Source: Pseudoalteromonas sp. H71
Lineage (GTDB): Bacteria > Pseudomonadota > Gammaproteobacteria > Enterobacterales > Alteromonadaceae
DNA: 38,876 bases
Assembly (NCBI RefSeq): GCF_001468485.1
Contig: NZ_LODI01000002.1
Coordinates: 1 to 38,876, forward strand
Direction: 5' to 3'
The notes beneath the pieces are model-generated. The model saw nothing but the letters and a program-made list of their open reading frames with translations, was not told where the DNA came from and made no database searches. Positions within the stretch are counted from its first letter, which is position 1, and every line of letters starts with the position of its first letter. This document shows positions 10,822-20,251 of the stretch, one piece after another. A program made the translations under genes and the position numbers.

Positions 10822-11946
10822 ATGGAATGGCTTTTAATGGAATCAATACACCCAACCCCTTCACAATCAAACGAACCTAACGGTCAACCACTTACCCCAC
10901 TATCTAGCTCCAAAGTGCAATTTAGTGGCAAGGGCGGTGAATTTTTTGGTATTTGGATAGTTAATATCTTACTAAGCGTACTAACATTGGGCATTTATTC
11001 TGCCTGGGCAAAAGTGCGTACAATGCGCTATTTTTATGGGCACACTCGTATAGATGGCCACAGCTTTGACTACTTAGCTACTCCAATGCAAATTTTAAAA
11101 GGCCGTATTTTAGCGGTCATTGTATTTTTAATTTACACCTTTGCTGTCAGCTTTTTTCCACTGATAGGCTTTTTATTTGCCATCGCTTTTATTTTTTTAA
11201 TGCCGTGGATTATTAACCAAGGCCTGCGCTTTAATATGCGTATGACCCGTCATCGTAATGTGCGCTTTGCATTCAAAGGCGATTACGGCGAAGCCTTTGT
11301 TAACTTTATACTGTTACCGATTGCCAGTGTATTTACACTTTATTTATTAATGCCGTATGTTTTAAAGCGCATAGATAATTACATTCACAGTAATATTAGT
11401 TACGGCAATAAACCATTAACCGTAAAGCTCAAAGGTGAAACTTACTATTTAACAGCGCTTATTTGTTTTGTAGTGAGCTCTATCACTATGGTGATATTTA
11501 TGGCTATTTTAGGACTTTTTGGACTTGATTTACTCAATGTTGAAAATCAACAAGCGGCTCAAGACCCAGTCAAAATGGGAATTATGTTTGGTGGATTAAT
11601 GATTGCCTATGTTGTGATGATTGCCATAGTAACCGCAGTGTGGAAAGCGGCCATTCGAAATCATATTTTTAATAACAGCCAATTTGAAGATGTTGCATCG
11701 TTTAAGTCTGAACTTAAACCTATTCCTTATGCCATTTTACTTTTAACGAACATGCTAGCTATTGTGTTTTCATTGGGGCTTGCTTACGCCTGGACACAAA
11801 TTCGTACATCAAAAATGCTTGCCGAGGCCACAACTGTTGATATATACCCTGGCGCATTAAACTTAATCGATACAACGCAAGAGCAGCAGTCATCCTTTGC
11901 CGAAGAAGCGGCTAATGTATTTGATATTGATTTATCGCTAACCTAA
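10822..11946 (+). CDS. DUF898 (YjgN-family) integral membrane protein
   Basis: The protein (374 residues) has a short polar N-terminus followed by two related halves, each with several hydrophobic helices. The first half begins with FSGKGGEFFGIWIVNILLS and includes AWAKVRTMRYFYGHT; the second ends with a similar AYAWTQIRTSKML segment, as expected for the internally duplicated DUF898/YjgN family. About six or seven transmembrane segments are visible. The function is not established. An alternative ATG at 10837 would remove five residues; neither start has a strong ribosome binding site. The M48 peptidase gene begins nine bases downstream, so the two are almost certainly co-transcribed. Confidence 0.9.
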   Translation: MEWLLMESIHPTPSQSNEPNGQPLTPLSSSKVQFSGKGGEFFGIWIVNILLSVLTLGIYSAWAKVRTMRYFYGHTRIDGHSFDYLATPMQILKGRILAVIVFLIYTFAVSFFPLIGFLFAIAFIFLMPWIINQGLRFNMRMTRHRNVRFAFKGDYGEAFVNFILLPIASVFTLYLLMPYVLKRIDNYIHSNISYGNKPLTVKLKGETYYLTALICFVVSSITMVIFMAILGLFGLDLLNVENQQAAQDPVKMGIMFGGLMIAYVVMIAIVTAVWKAAIRNHIFNNSQFEDVASFKSELKPIPYAILLLTNMLAIVFSLGLAYAWTQIRTSKMLAEATTVDIYPGALNLIDTTQEQQSSFAEEAANVFDIDLSLT

Positions 11947-11955
11947 GAGATTACT

Positions 11956-12978
11956 ATGCACGTACAGGGACATTACTTCCCCAAAGCATCAAGTAATTAT
12001 CAACCGGGTGTCGCTAATATTCGCGATACCCTGGTTGAAATTAGCCACGATGATCAGCTTATTTCAAGCTATGCAATAAGCGATATATCACTCACGTCTG
12101 GCCTGGCCGGGCTTGCTGATGAACTGCGTTTTAATGATGGCAGTCGCTTCATTCCAAGTGATGTAAATTATCGCTGGCCTTTTAAAACCAATAAGCACGA
12201 CCTATTAGAGCGCCTTGAAAAAAGTAAATGGGCTATTATAGCGGCAATTGTAGCTACACCACTTTTTATGTGGTTAATGCTATACAAAGTTGTGCCCGCA
12301 ATTGCTGTGTACAGTGTTGACACCCTACCGCATAGCGTTGTTGAACAAATGGGTGAGCAGAGTTTTGCTGTAATTAAAAAATTAGCCCTAGACCCAACCG
12401 AGTTATCTGCCGAGCAACAAGCCACAGTGCAGCAGCATTTTAATACCATGCTTGATGCGCTTGCACTTGAAAAGTCGGTGTATAGGCTTTCGTTTTATAA
12501 ATCCCAAAGCTTTGGGGCTAATGCGTTTGCACTCCCTCATGGCCGTATTGTGGTTACTGATGAATTAGCTAATTTACTAGCCGATAAACCCAATGCGCTA
12601 AAGGCTGTGTTACTTCACGAAATTGGTCATGTCGTCCACCAGCATAGTGTTCGCATAACAGCACAATCGGCCGCCAGCACAATTGTACTTGCCGTTATAT
12701 TTGGTGATTTAGAAGGGATTGCAGAAGTCGCTTTAGGTACGGGGGCATCGTTTGCTCAACAAGGATTTTCACGAGATATGGAACGAGAAGCCGACAGCTA
12801 TGCATTGACTCAATTAGAATACTTAGGCTATTCAAGCAACGATTTTGCCGATGCAATTGAAGCATTACAGGGTGCGCATACCACTGAGAACGAACACCTT
12901 AAAAAGGTGAATAACTTACTCGAATATTTATCGAGCCACCCCAGCTCACAGGAGCGAATAGACAATGCTAGGAAATAA
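11956..12978 (+). CDS. Membrane-anchored M48-family zinc metallopeptidase
   Basis: An N-terminal domain of about 80 residues is followed by one transmembrane helix (~92-118) and a peptidase domain. The zinc site is complete: HEIGH at 221-225 supplies two histidines and the catalytic Glu, and EREAD at 276-280 supplies the third ligand Glu. Members with this layout are HtpX/BepA-like proteases acting at or outside the inner membrane, but the substrate is unknown. A second hydrophobic stretch (~240-262) may insert or line the active site. The start is nine bases after the DUF898 stop, and the end overlaps the following DoxX-like gene by 14 bases, so the three genes form a compact operon. Confidence 0.93.
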   Translation: MHVQGHYFPKASSNYQPGVANIRDTLVEISHDDQLISSYAISDISLTSGLAGLADELRFNDGSRFIPSDVNYRWPFKTNKHDLLERLEKSKWAIIAAIVATPLFMWLMLYKVVPAIAVYSVDTLPHSVVEQMGEQSFAVIKKLALDPTELSAEQQATVQQHFNTMLDALALEKSVYRLSFYKSQSFGANAFALPHGRIVVTDELANLLADKPNALKAVLLHEIGHVVHQHSVRITAQSAASTIVLAVIFGDLEGIAEVALGTGASFAQQGFSRDMEREADSYALTQLEYLGYSSNDFADAIEALQGAHTTENEHLKKVNNLLEYLSSHPSSQERIDNARK

Positions 12979-13363
12979 CCGCGGTTATATACAAATGGCA
13001 CGCTATATCGTGGGGCTGAGTTGGATGTATCATGGCTTTTTCCCGAAGATTTATCATATCGCCCCTCTTGAAAAATTAATGACTGGCAGTGCAGGCTATT
13101 CTGAACAGGTGTCTGATTTAATTACGCGTAGCGCGGGTATTGCCGAGGTTATTTTTGGGCTGTTAATAATAATATTTTATAAAAATAAACAGCTGGTTTG
13201 GTTAAATATTTTCGCACTATGCGGCCTGCTAGGAGCCGTTGCGGTCATGCAGCCTAGTTTACTCATAGAAGCATTTAATCCAGTTACTACCAACGTGCCA
13301 CTTATTGCCTTAAGCTTTATATGGCTAAAAGAAATTAAACAGTTAAGTAATCGGTACCTCTAA
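12965..13363 (+). CDS. DoxX-like small membrane protein
   Basis: This 132-residue protein has four predicted transmembrane helices and the WMYHGFFPKIYH segment typical of the DoxX-like (DoxX_3) group. The substrate and function are unknown. The ATG overlaps the end of the M48 gene by 14 bases in another frame; a CAGGAG element lies about ten bases upstream inside the protease gene. It is the last gene of the operon and is followed at once by a strong terminator. Confidence 0.85.
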   Translation: MLGNNRGYIQMARYIVGLSWMYHGFFPKIYHIAPLEKLMTGSAGYSEQVSDLITRSAGIAEVIFGLLIIIFYKNKQLVWLNIFALCGLLGAVAVMQPSLLIEAFNPVTTNVPLIALSFIWLKEIKQLSNRYL

Positions 13364-13397
13364 ATAATAAAAGAGGATTTTATCCTCTTTTATTATT
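13363..13397. terminator. Bidirectional terminator between the DoxX-like gene and speB
   Basis: A perfect 16-base inverted repeat (13363-13378 with 13382-13397) around a TTT loop has an A-rich left arm and T-rich right arm, so it works as a terminator in both directions. It starts at the last base of the DoxX-like stop codon and ends nine bases before the end of speB on the opposite strand. Confidence 0.85.
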
Positions 13398-13406
13398 GGG
13401 GCATGT

Positions 13407-14336
13407 TTAGAGTGAGTACTTGTTCTTGTGGGTCCACAAATGCAGTAATTCGCTCGCAATGGTTGCTGCCGCAATTGCGGTAAGCTCACTTTGATCGTAC
13501 GAAGGTGATACCTCTACCACATCCATACCCACCATATTTATCCCTTTTAGCGCGCGCAGTACTTTAAGTACTTTATCAGATGTTAAACCACCGCATACAG
13601 GTGTGCCGGTGCCTGGTGCAAATGCCGGGTCAAGGCAGTCTATATCAAACGTTAGGTAAACGGGTAAGTCACCTACTCGCTCACGTATTTGCGCTGCAAT
13701 GTCATTGGCATGCAAATCGTTAGCTTGCATTGCATCAATCACTGCAAACTCATGCTTTGATTGATCAAAGTCGGTACGAATACCAATTTGTATACTGTGC
13801 TCTACATCAATCAGCCCTTCCATGGGTGCATGATAAAACATAGTGCCGTGATCAAAACGCGAACCGTTGCTGTAAGTATCGGTGTGCGCATCAAAATGAA
13901 CCAAAGCCATTTTGCCGTGAATCTTTGCATGTGCCCGCAGAAGCGGAAGCGTTACAAAGTGATCGCCCCCAAGACCTAACAGCGTTGTTCCTTGACGAAG
14001 TATTTGCTCTGCGGCCATTTCTAGCTGTGCAGTAAAATACTCTGGGTCGCCGACTGGATAAGTAAAGTCACCTGCATCTGCAACCGTTAAACGCTCAAAT
14101 AAAGGAAATGTCCACGGGTATTTAGTGTCTTCCCAGGCTAAATGTACTGACGCTCTGCGAATAGCATCGGGTCCTAAGCGAGCACCGGGACGGCCCGATG
14201 TTGCTAAGTCAAACGGTAAGCCTAATACAACGACATCTGCATCAATGGCATTAATATTTTGCACCATAGGACGACGTAAAAACGTCATCCCGTTTGAATA
14301 CAACGAGTGGTCAACATGACCAAACAAGCTAGACAT
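13407..14336 (-). CDS. speB: Agmatinase SpeB
   Basis: Agmatinase hydrolyses agmatine to putrescine and urea with a binuclear manganese centre in the cytoplasm. The 309-residue ureohydrolase shows the metal ligand motifs [17 protein letters not shown] and [17 protein letters not shown], and aligns over its length with E. coli SpeB (306). The start is three bases after the speA stop, so the two putrescine-synthesis genes form an operon in pathway order: arginine to agmatine (SpeA), agmatine to putrescine (SpeB). The GAG-containing ribosome binding site lies inside the speA end. Confidence 0.97.
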   Translation of the reverse strand: MSSLFGHVDHSLYSNGMTFLRRPMVQNINAIDADVVVLGLPFDLATSGRPGARLGPDAIRRASVHLAWEDTKYPWTFPLFERLTVADAGDFTYPVGDPEYFTAQLEMAAEQILRQGTTLLGLGGDHFVTLPLLRAHAKIHGKMALVHFDAHTDTYSNGSRFDHGTMFYHAPMEGLIDVEHSIQIGIRTDFDQSKHEFAVIDAMQANDLHANDIAAQIRERVGDLPVYLTFDIDCLDPAFAPGTGTPVCGGLTSDKVLKVLRALKGINMVGMDVVEVSPSYDQSELTAIAAATIASELLHLWTHKNKYSL

Positions 14337-14339
14337 TGC

Positions 14340-16253
14340 TTATAACTCTTCTAAATAAGTGTAGCCATTAAGGCCGCTTTGCAACTCGTCTAAAACGCTT
14401 TGCTGTTCTTTTTTATCTATTTTTGCAGACACTAACTGCGCATACGACTGCTGAAAGCTCTCAACATCTAAATGTACATAACGCATCATATCAGCTACGG
14501 TATCACCCTGATTTATTTCGCTAATACTGGCAACGCCTTGCTCATCCATATTGATAATGGCGCTGTGTGTATCGCCAAATAAATTGTGCATATCACCTAA
14601 AATTTCTTGATACGCTCCCACTAAGAAAAAGCCCATTAGGTAAGGTTTATCAGCACTGTACTCAGGCACCGGTAATGTGCTTTCAATGCCTTGGCCATCA
14701 ACATAGTGCTCAAGTGCGCCGTCTGAGTCACAGGTTATATCAAGTAATACAGCACGTTTTTTTGGTGCTTCGGTTAAGCCACTTAATGGCAATACCGGAA
14801 ACACTTGATCAATCCCCCACGCATCAGGCAATGATTGAAAAAGCGAAAAGTTTACAAAAAACTTATCAGCTAAACGCGCATTTAACTCGTCAATAATCGG
14901 GCGATGAAAACGGTTTTTGTTATCCATGTGTTTGTTAAGCTCATAACAAATACGTAAGTTAACTTGCTCTGCCCACGCACGCTGCGTTAAATCTAAAAGC
15001 CCAAGTGCAAACTGGTTATGCGCCTCTGCTAAGTCGCCTTGGCTATCGTGATAAATTTCAATCAGTGCACGGTCGTCAGTTAAATCGGTTAGCTGAACAA
15101 ATGACGCCCACATATTATTTAATAAAAGTGGTGCATCTGCTGCAGGCGCTTTTAGCTCCTCTGGTACGTAGCTTTCTGTGCCTATCACGTTTGATATAAG
15201 TACCGCATGGTGCGCCGTTAGTGCACGCCCCGACTCAGAAATAATAGTCGGCATAGGCTGCGCGTACTGCTTACACGTATCGCCTATGGTGTACACAATA
15301 TTATTTGCATACTCTGCTAAGCTATAGTTCATTGAGTTATGAGATTGGCTGCGTGTACCATCGTAATCAATCGCTAAACCGCCCCCTACATCTAAGCACT
15401 CAATACTTGCGCCTAATTTGCGTAACTCACAATAAAAGCGCGCGGCCTCGCTTACACCTAAACGCACATCGCGGATGTTTGCCATTTGCGAGCCTAAGTG
15501 AAAATGCACAAGTTGCATTAAATCAAGCTGGTCGGCCTCTTTTAAACGGTTCACCACATGCAGTACTTGCGACGCAGATAAACCAAATTTAGATTTTTCG
15601 CCGCCACTTGCTTGCCACTTACCTTTACCTTGCGATGCTAAACGTACACGAATACCAATACGTGGTTTAACATTTAGCGCTTTTGCTTGGCTAAGCACCA
15701 TGTCGAGCTCAGAGAGCTTTTCAAGCACTATGTATACTTTGTGGCCTAGCTTTTCGCCAATAAGTGCTAAGCGCACATATTCCTTGTCTTTGTAGCCATT
15801 GCATACAATCACTGCACTGGTTTTTTCTGCCATTGCCAAAACAGTTAAAAGCTCTGGTTTGCTGCCTGCTTCTAGGCCTAATTGTTTTTTTTCTAACTCG
15901 GCTTGGCTTGCTACTATTTCTTCAACTACTTCGCGTTGTTGGTTTACTTTAATTGGGTAAACTAATAAGTAGTCTTTTGGGTAGCCATAGTTTTCAATCG
16001 CAGTATTAAATGCAGCACATAAACTGTGCACACGATGATGTAAAATTTGTGGAAAGCGCACTAAAGCCGGTAAGCTCAAGCCTTTTTCTTCTAGTTGTTT
16101 TGCAATATCTGTCAGTGCAATAGTTTGCTCTGGGGCGTGAGCCTTTGGCGCAACATACACATCACCTTGATCATTAATACCAAAAAAACCTTGGCTCCAA
16201 TGACGAACATTGTAACTCGTGCGAGCTTGTTCTAGTGATGTTGTCTCTTTCAT
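14340..16253 (-). CDS. speA: Biosynthetic arginine decarboxylase SpeA
   Basis: This PLP enzyme converts arginine to agmatine, the first step of the arginine route to putrescine. The 637 residues form an alanine-racemase-type barrel with Lys102 (YPIKVNQ) as the PLP lysine, the HLGSQ motif, the glycine-rich [12 protein letters not shown] phosphate loop, and a C-terminal beta domain with the active-site Cys in ITCDSDG. It is slightly shorter than E. coli SpeA (658). No signal peptide is present, so a cytoplasmic location is expected. A purine-rich AGAGAAAG precedes the ATG. It is followed by speB at three bases. Confidence 0.97.
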   Translation of the reverse strand: MKETTSLEQARTSYNVRHWSQGFFGINDQGDVYVAPKAHAPEQTIALTDIAKQLEEKGLSLPALVRFPQILHHRVHSLCAAFNTAIENYGYPKDYLLVYPIKVNQQREVVEEIVASQAELEKKQLGLEAGSKPELLTVLAMAEKTSAVIVCNGYKDKEYVRLALIGEKLGHKVYIVLEKLSELDMVLSQAKALNVKPRIGIRVRLASQGKGKWQASGGEKSKFGLSASQVLHVVNRLKEADQLDLMQLVHFHLGSQMANIRDVRLGVSEAARFYCELRKLGASIECLDVGGGLAIDYDGTRSQSHNSMNYSLAEYANNIVYTIGDTCKQYAQPMPTIISESGRALTAHHAVLISNVIGTESYVPEELKAPAADAPLLLNNMWASFVQLTDLTDDRALIEIYHDSQGDLAEAHNQFALGLLDLTQRAWAEQVNLRICYELNKHMDNKNRFHRPIIDELNARLADKFFVNFSLFQSLPDAWGIDQVFPVLPLSGLTEAPKKRAVLLDITCDSDGALEHYVDGQGIESTLPVPEYSADKPYLMGFFLVGAYQEILGDMHNLFGDTHSAIINMDEQGVASISEINQGDTVADMMRYVHLDVESFQQSYAQLVSAKIDKKEQQSVLDELQSGLNGYTYLEEL

Positions 16254-16734
16254 TTATCTTTCTCTTTTATTTAATGAATGCCGGTTCGGCTGATTGGGCG
16301 CATTAAAAGAAAAATAGACTTTTAAGTCCAACAAGTATTTTTACTCGTAACGAGTGATTTTTAATATTATCAGTAAATAGTACAGAGCATGACCCACAAG
16401 CCCTTATTTAATGAGGCCTAGTTGCAAATAATAATCAGGTTAGTCACACGTTTTTTATAAGGAGAAATATAGGTCTGGTTTTAATAAAAATGTATTCAAC
16501 ATATACACATGGCTAAGGGGCTGCTAATAAAAACTTTTTTGTATTCATTATTTAATTTTGCTACGTCGAGTTTTTAACCGTTAGCGTGAAAATTTAAATC
16601 TTCAAATTGATTAAGTATTATTGGGGATGGGTTTTAACAGCTAAATAGCAGCAAATTAATTACTTAGCCTGAAATCTGCTTTAGCCGTTTGCTATTCAGA
16701 AATCAGGCTAATTAGCTATTGAAGCTAAAATCAA
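16254..16734. other. 481-base intergenic region upstream of speA
   Basis: No coding region or RNA gene is apparent. It lies after the MYG1-family gene and before speA, both on the minus strand, so it should contain a terminator for the former and the speA promoter. I see an odd palindrome ACTCGTAACGAGT at about 16344-16356 and an imperfect inverted repeat at 16664-16711, but no clear sigma-70 promoter. Confidence 0.5.
16664..16711. repeat. Imperfect inverted repeat after the MYG1-family gene
   Basis: Fifteen-base arms TTAGCCTGAAATCTG and CAGAAATCAGGCTAA pair except for two central positions, with an 18-base loop. It lies 24 bases past the stop of the MYG1-family gene. There is no T-run on either side, so it is not a standard Rho-independent terminator; it may stabilise the 3' end. 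Confidence 0.45.
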
Positions 16735-17538
16735 TTATTCAGCTAAAGCCACTTCGGCTAACTTCATTGTACTTTCGAACGACTTAGTGCCGGCTATAAA
16801 TAACCCATTATGGCAAAATACAGCGTCGTCTAAGCCTGTTTCAGCTTGAAACTCTTCATCAGATAAACCAGCCCATGCTTTAGGTAAAGACTTTCTATCT
16901 TCAAACGATCCTGGCTCTACAGGTACTGTTTGTAGTATCCATTGACCTGAGTGTGAAGGATAAACCATGTACAATGCTTCACTTGACAAGATATGCACTG
17001 TTTTTTTCCATGGCGTGTATTTTTCAAGCACAATAACGCGTGGGTCTTCTGCACTTTCTATAGCTTCAGTCACAATTGCTTTTGCATTAACACTGCCACT
17101 GGCTGACGCTATAAATCGAGTCAACATACGAGAGGCAAATTCAACAGCCTCATCAAAGCACTTATCAAACTCAGGGCTCTCTTCCCACGTTGGGTTATAC
17201 ATTGAAATTGTTTGACTTAAACTTATGCCTTGCTGCACCCCTTCAACATGGCCACAATCAATTGCATCAATGGTTGAGACCAACCCGGCATCTACTCTGT
17301 CTGCAATTGCTTGGTTATTGCCACACAGTGATAAACCATACTTTTGCCACACCAAACCAAATGACGAATACGGTATTCCATTTTCACGCTCCCCGGCGCC
17401 ACCGCGCTGGTGGTGATCAAAACGCCCGGTATCAGGATCGTATTGCCCACCTACATCAATCACGATATCAGCATTATCCATAAGCGCTTTGTCGCGGGTA
17501 CGTACTAAATTAAACGAAGGAAGTACATGTTTGAGCAC
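16735..17538 (-). CDS. MYG1-family (UPF0160) predicted metal-dependent hydrolase, abnormal 5' end
   Basis: From the GTG at 17538 the 267 residues match the MYG1/UPF0160 family, distantly related to DHH phosphoesterases: VRTRD, VIDVGGQYDPDTGRFDHHQRGG and the later CGH and SLPKAWAGL segments. Human MYG1 is reported as a 3'-5' exoribonuclease; the role of bacterial members is not established. The family N-terminal motif (HNGNFHADD) is encoded in the same frame upstream of the GTG, at 17554-17580, yet no ATG, GTG, TTG or CTG precedes it before an in-frame stop at 17656-17658. Starting at the GTG would remove this putative metal-binding motif. So either a rare start codon is used, the start has been lost by mutation, or there is a sequence error. 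Confidence 0.85.
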   Translation of the reverse strand: MLKHVLPSFNLVRTRDKALMDNADIVIDVGGQYDPDTGRFDHHQRGGAGERENGIPYSSFGLVWQKYGLSLCGNNQAIADRVDAGLVSTIDAIDCGHVEGVQQGISLSQTISMYNPTWEESPEFDKCFDEAVEFASRMLTRFIASASGSVNAKAIVTEAIESAEDPRVIVLEKYTPWKKTVHILSSEALYMVYPSHSGQWILQTVPVEPGSFEDRKSLPKAWAGLSDEEFQAETGLDDAVFCHNGLFIAGTKSFESTMKLAEVALAE

Positions 17539-17655
17539 CGCGATGCTAAATACATCATCGGCATGAAAATTACCATTGTGGGTAACTACTGTTAAATCGG
17601 TCGTTGAACTGGTGTCTTTATTAGAAAGGATAAGGAAATCTCGCTCTATATTGCG
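17539..17655 (-). other. In-frame coding extension of the MYG1-family gene without a usual start codon
   Basis: These 39 codons are open and in frame with the MYG1-family gene. The last 20 or so encode THNGNFHADDVFSIAVL, matching the family's conserved N-terminus. The only near-start codons in frame are ATA (17647-17649), ATC (17629-17631) and ACG (17602-17604). A GAG triplet lies eight bases before the ATC, the only arrangement resembling an initiation site. Confidence 0.7.
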
Positions 17656-17703
17656 TTAATTATGAAAACTAAAGGACGTTATGTGGTGAATTTTATATGA
17701 ATG

Positions 17704-17734
17704 CGATTAACAAGAACAGGGTTCTTGTTAATCG
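17704..17734. terminator. Perfect 14-base hairpin between the GGDEF-EAL and MYG1-family genes
   Basis: CGATTAACAAGAAC (17704-17717) and GTTCTTGTTAATCG (17721-17734) are exact inverted repeats around AGG. It lies 70 bases past the end of the GGDEF-EAL gene and upstream of the MYG1-family gene. On the plus strand TTTT follows; on the minus strand the tail is CATTCATATAAAATT, a poor T-run. It is probably a terminator for the GGDEF-EAL gene, but an operator palindrome is possible. Confidence 0.5.
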
Positions 17735-17803
17735 TTTTGATATTGCGACTGAGCCTAGCCTAATTGCTAAGGTATGTTAATTTTGTATTTACAGTATCTA
17801 CCT

Positions 17804-20044
17804 CTAAAAAGACTGATGCCAGTGTAAATAATCTTCAAAATGCATTGGTTTAGCAATTAAATAGCCTTGAATCATGTCAACGTTCATTGTTTTAAGTATG
17901 GTAAATTGCTCTTCGGTTTCAACACCTTCAGCAACAACTGTTAAGCTAAGGCTTTTACCAAGGTTAATAATGGTTTGCACAATGCTAAATCCAGTGCCTT
18001 TGTCTAATATTTTATCTATAAAGCTTTTATCTACTTTTAATTCATTCACCGAAAACGAGCTCAAATGCGTTAAACACGAGTAGCCTGTGCCAAAATCATC
18101 TATCGAAAAAATAAAACCTTGCTGTTTTAATTCATCAATTTGCGATATCACGCTGGCAATATCGCCGCTAAGCATAGACTCTGTGATCTCTAACTTAATA
18201 TTCGATGGGTTAACGCCATAATCGTTAACAACATTTAATAATTCAGTTTTTAACGTCGTTGAATTGAACTGGACCTGACTTATATTTATAGACACTTTAA
18301 ATGAATCATCAATCAGCTTCTTGCTGTTAAGCTCATTTATTAAAATACAAATATCACGCAGCACGGTGTTTTGAAGTTTTTGAATAACCCCATTTTGCTC
18401 AGCGATTGGAATAAAGTCATTAGGCGCAATCAATCCCTTACTTGGGTGCTGCCATCTAATTAGAGCCTCTGCCCCCGTAATTTTTCCATTAGCGTTTATT
18501 TGCGGCTGAAAATAAGCACTAAATTCATCGTGTGCTATCGCTCTGACAATATCGGTTTCAAGTTCTGCCTGATTTTCTAGTAGAGCTTGTAACTCTGGAT
18601 CATAAAAGCTGCAACTGTTGCCATTTTTCATTTTAGAACGGTACATGGCCGTATCAGCAAATTTAAGAATGTTATCGGTTAAATGATTACTTTTATCTAT
18701 TAAACAAATACCGATACTACAACTAACCTGAAAAGCTAAACGACCCACTTCAAATTTATCATAAAAGACACTTTGTATTATTTTAGCCTTTTTTTCTGAT
18801 TCTAAAATCGCGCTTTCGGTGTTATCACCAACATATTCAAGCAATATAATAAATTCATCGCCGCCAACACGCGCTAATGTATCTTTTTCACCAATAACAC
18901 CGTTAAATCGTTTTGAAAGCTCTACAAGTACTTCATCACCTGCACTGTGACCAACTGAGTCGTTAATTCGCTTAAAATTATCTAAGTCTAAAAATAATAA
19001 TGCACCGGTCACATTGCTTTGGTGTATATTCTCAACATAGGCTGCTAATTTGTCATTTAGCATTCGCCTATTTGGTAAACCTGTTAATGGGTCATAGAAG
19101 GCGAGTCTTTCTACTTCTTTCTCTGCTTTTTTTCTTGTGGTTATATCGCGGGCAACCCAAACAATATAACGCTGAGATGGGTTATCTGATTGGTAATCTT
19201 TAATTGGCGATGTACGACCTTCAAAAACCATTATTTTGCCGCCAATATCTAGCTCATATTCAAATACTTGCACATCATTTGTCAGCAATGTTTTATCTAT
19301 TACCGCCATGATTGATGCGGCATCTTCTACAGGCAACACATCGCTAATTTTTTTATTTATCAAGTCAGATTGTGATTTGTATAAAAGTGCATCAGTGGTG
19401 CCGTAAATATCCATATACTCACCTTCTTCACTAATAATGAGGGTCAAATCAGGCATCACTTTCGTAAATGCCTCAAATTTTTCATTACTTTTTTCCAAAT
19501 CATTGATCAGTTGATTAGCTTTTATGTACTCATGGTTTTTTTCAAGCGCAATACTGGTAAAGTGAACAAAGTAGTCGATTAATTCAAGTTCGAAAGATGA
19601 AGGCTTTTTAGGTTTATCGTGGTAAATAGCAAAAGTACCTAAAATATTTGATTTAGTTGAAATAATAGGAGTAGACCAACACGACTGTAGTCCAAACTGT
19701 AAAGCGATTTCTTTAAAGTCTGCCCATAAAGGCGACTTAGCTATATCTTCAACAATCACGCGTTCACCTAAATACGCAGCAGTACCACACGAGCCAACAT
19801 TTGGACCTATATGAACCCCATTAATTGCTTGGCAATATTCATCATCAATATTGGGCGCAGCACAATGAAGTAGTTTTCCTTTATTTAGTGATAGGATTGA
19901 GCATTTAGCTGAATTTTCATCAATAAGTTCTTCTATAGACAAACATATCTCATCTAAAACGTCTTCAAAGGGAAGCCCTAGCGCTATTTTAGATAAGATA
20001 TCTTGCTGATGGGATAACAACGTGTTTAACCTAACTGCTTCCAT
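17804..20044 (-). CDS. GAF-PAS-GGDEF-EAL cyclic-di-GMP signalling protein
   Basis: The protein (746 residues from the ATG at 20044; an in-frame GTG at 20056 adds four) has a GAF domain (~15-170), a PAS domain (~190-300), a GGDEF domain (~310-475) and an EAL domain (~490-740). The diguanylate cyclase motif RVGGDEF is intact (GGDEF 394-398), while the inhibitory RxxD site is replaced by GEKD. The phosphodiesterase residues are also present: EALIRW, NISQVQF, EITESM, DDFGTGYS, VDKSF, EGVE and QGY. It could thus make or degrade cyclic-di-GMP, with the GAF and PAS domains choosing. No transmembrane segment is seen, so the sensor is cytoplasmic. It stands alone in its transcription unit. Neither start has a strong ribosome binding site. 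Confidence 0.95.
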   Translation of the reverse strand: MEAVRLNTLLSHQQDILSKIALGLPFEDVLDEICLSIEELIDENSAKCSILSLNKGKLLHCAAPNIDDEYCQAINGVHIGPNVGSCGTAAYLGERVIVEDIAKSPLWADFKEIALQFGLQSCWSTPIISTKSNILGTFAIYHDKPKKPSSFELELIDYFVHFTSIALEKNHEYIKANQLINDLEKSNEKFEAFTKVMPDLTLIISEEGEYMDIYGTTDALLYKSQSDLINKKISDVLPVEDAASIMAVIDKTLLTNDVQVFEYELDIGGKIMVFEGRTSPIKDYQSDNPSQRYIVWVARDITTRKKAEKEVERLAFYDPLTGLPNRRMLNDKLAAYVENIHQSNVTGALLFLDLDNFKRINDSVGHSAGDEVLVELSKRFNGVIGEKDTLARVGGDEFIILLEYVGDNTESAILESEKKAKIIQSVFYDKFEVGRLAFQVSCSIGICLIDKSNHLTDNILKFADTAMYRSKMKNGNSCSFYDPELQALLENQAELETDIVRAIAHDEFSAYFQPQINANGKITGAEALIRWQHPSKGLIAPNDFIPIAEQNGVIQKLQNTVLRDICILINELNSKKLIDDSFKVSINISQVQFNSTTLKTELLNVVNDYGVNPSNIKLEITESMLSGDIASVISQIDELKQQGFIFSIDDFGTGYSCLTHLSSFSVNELKVDKSFIDKILDKGTGFSIVQTIINLGKSLSLTVVAEGVETEEQFTILKTMNVDMIQGYLIAKPMHFEDYLHWHQSF

Positions 20045-20251
20045 TTGACACCACACACTTTCATTATTGTTTTTAGCTTAAATATGTTTTTAAAAACAGT
20101 ACAGTATTAAGTACCGAATAAAATAATTCGCTTAAGTAACGTAAAGTATAGTTGTAAATAATCGACTTTTACTGTTAATTAATGTTTTTTATACAATAAT
20201 AAACAGCACAGCGTTAGCCTATAAAAACATAGGCGTTCAGAAATCTGCTTG
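20045..20251. other. Intergenic region with small hairpin after the GNAT gene
   Basis: This AT-rich gap separates two minus-strand genes. It contains a six-base perfect hairpin GCCTAT/ATAGGC (20217-20234, loop AAAAAC) 17 bases after the GNAT stop; no T-run follows on the minus strand. The promoter of the GGDEF-EAL gene should lie here, but I could not identify it. Confidence 0.4.

Noticed and set aside
14567..15952. Several 60-110-codon plus-strand open frames within speA
   Set aside because: All are antisense to the conserved arginine decarboxylase reading frame and lack initiation sites.
16344..16356. Odd palindrome ACTCGTAACGAGT upstream of speA as an operator
   Set aside because: Six-base arms are expected by chance at this scale, and it resembles no known binding site such as an ArgR box.
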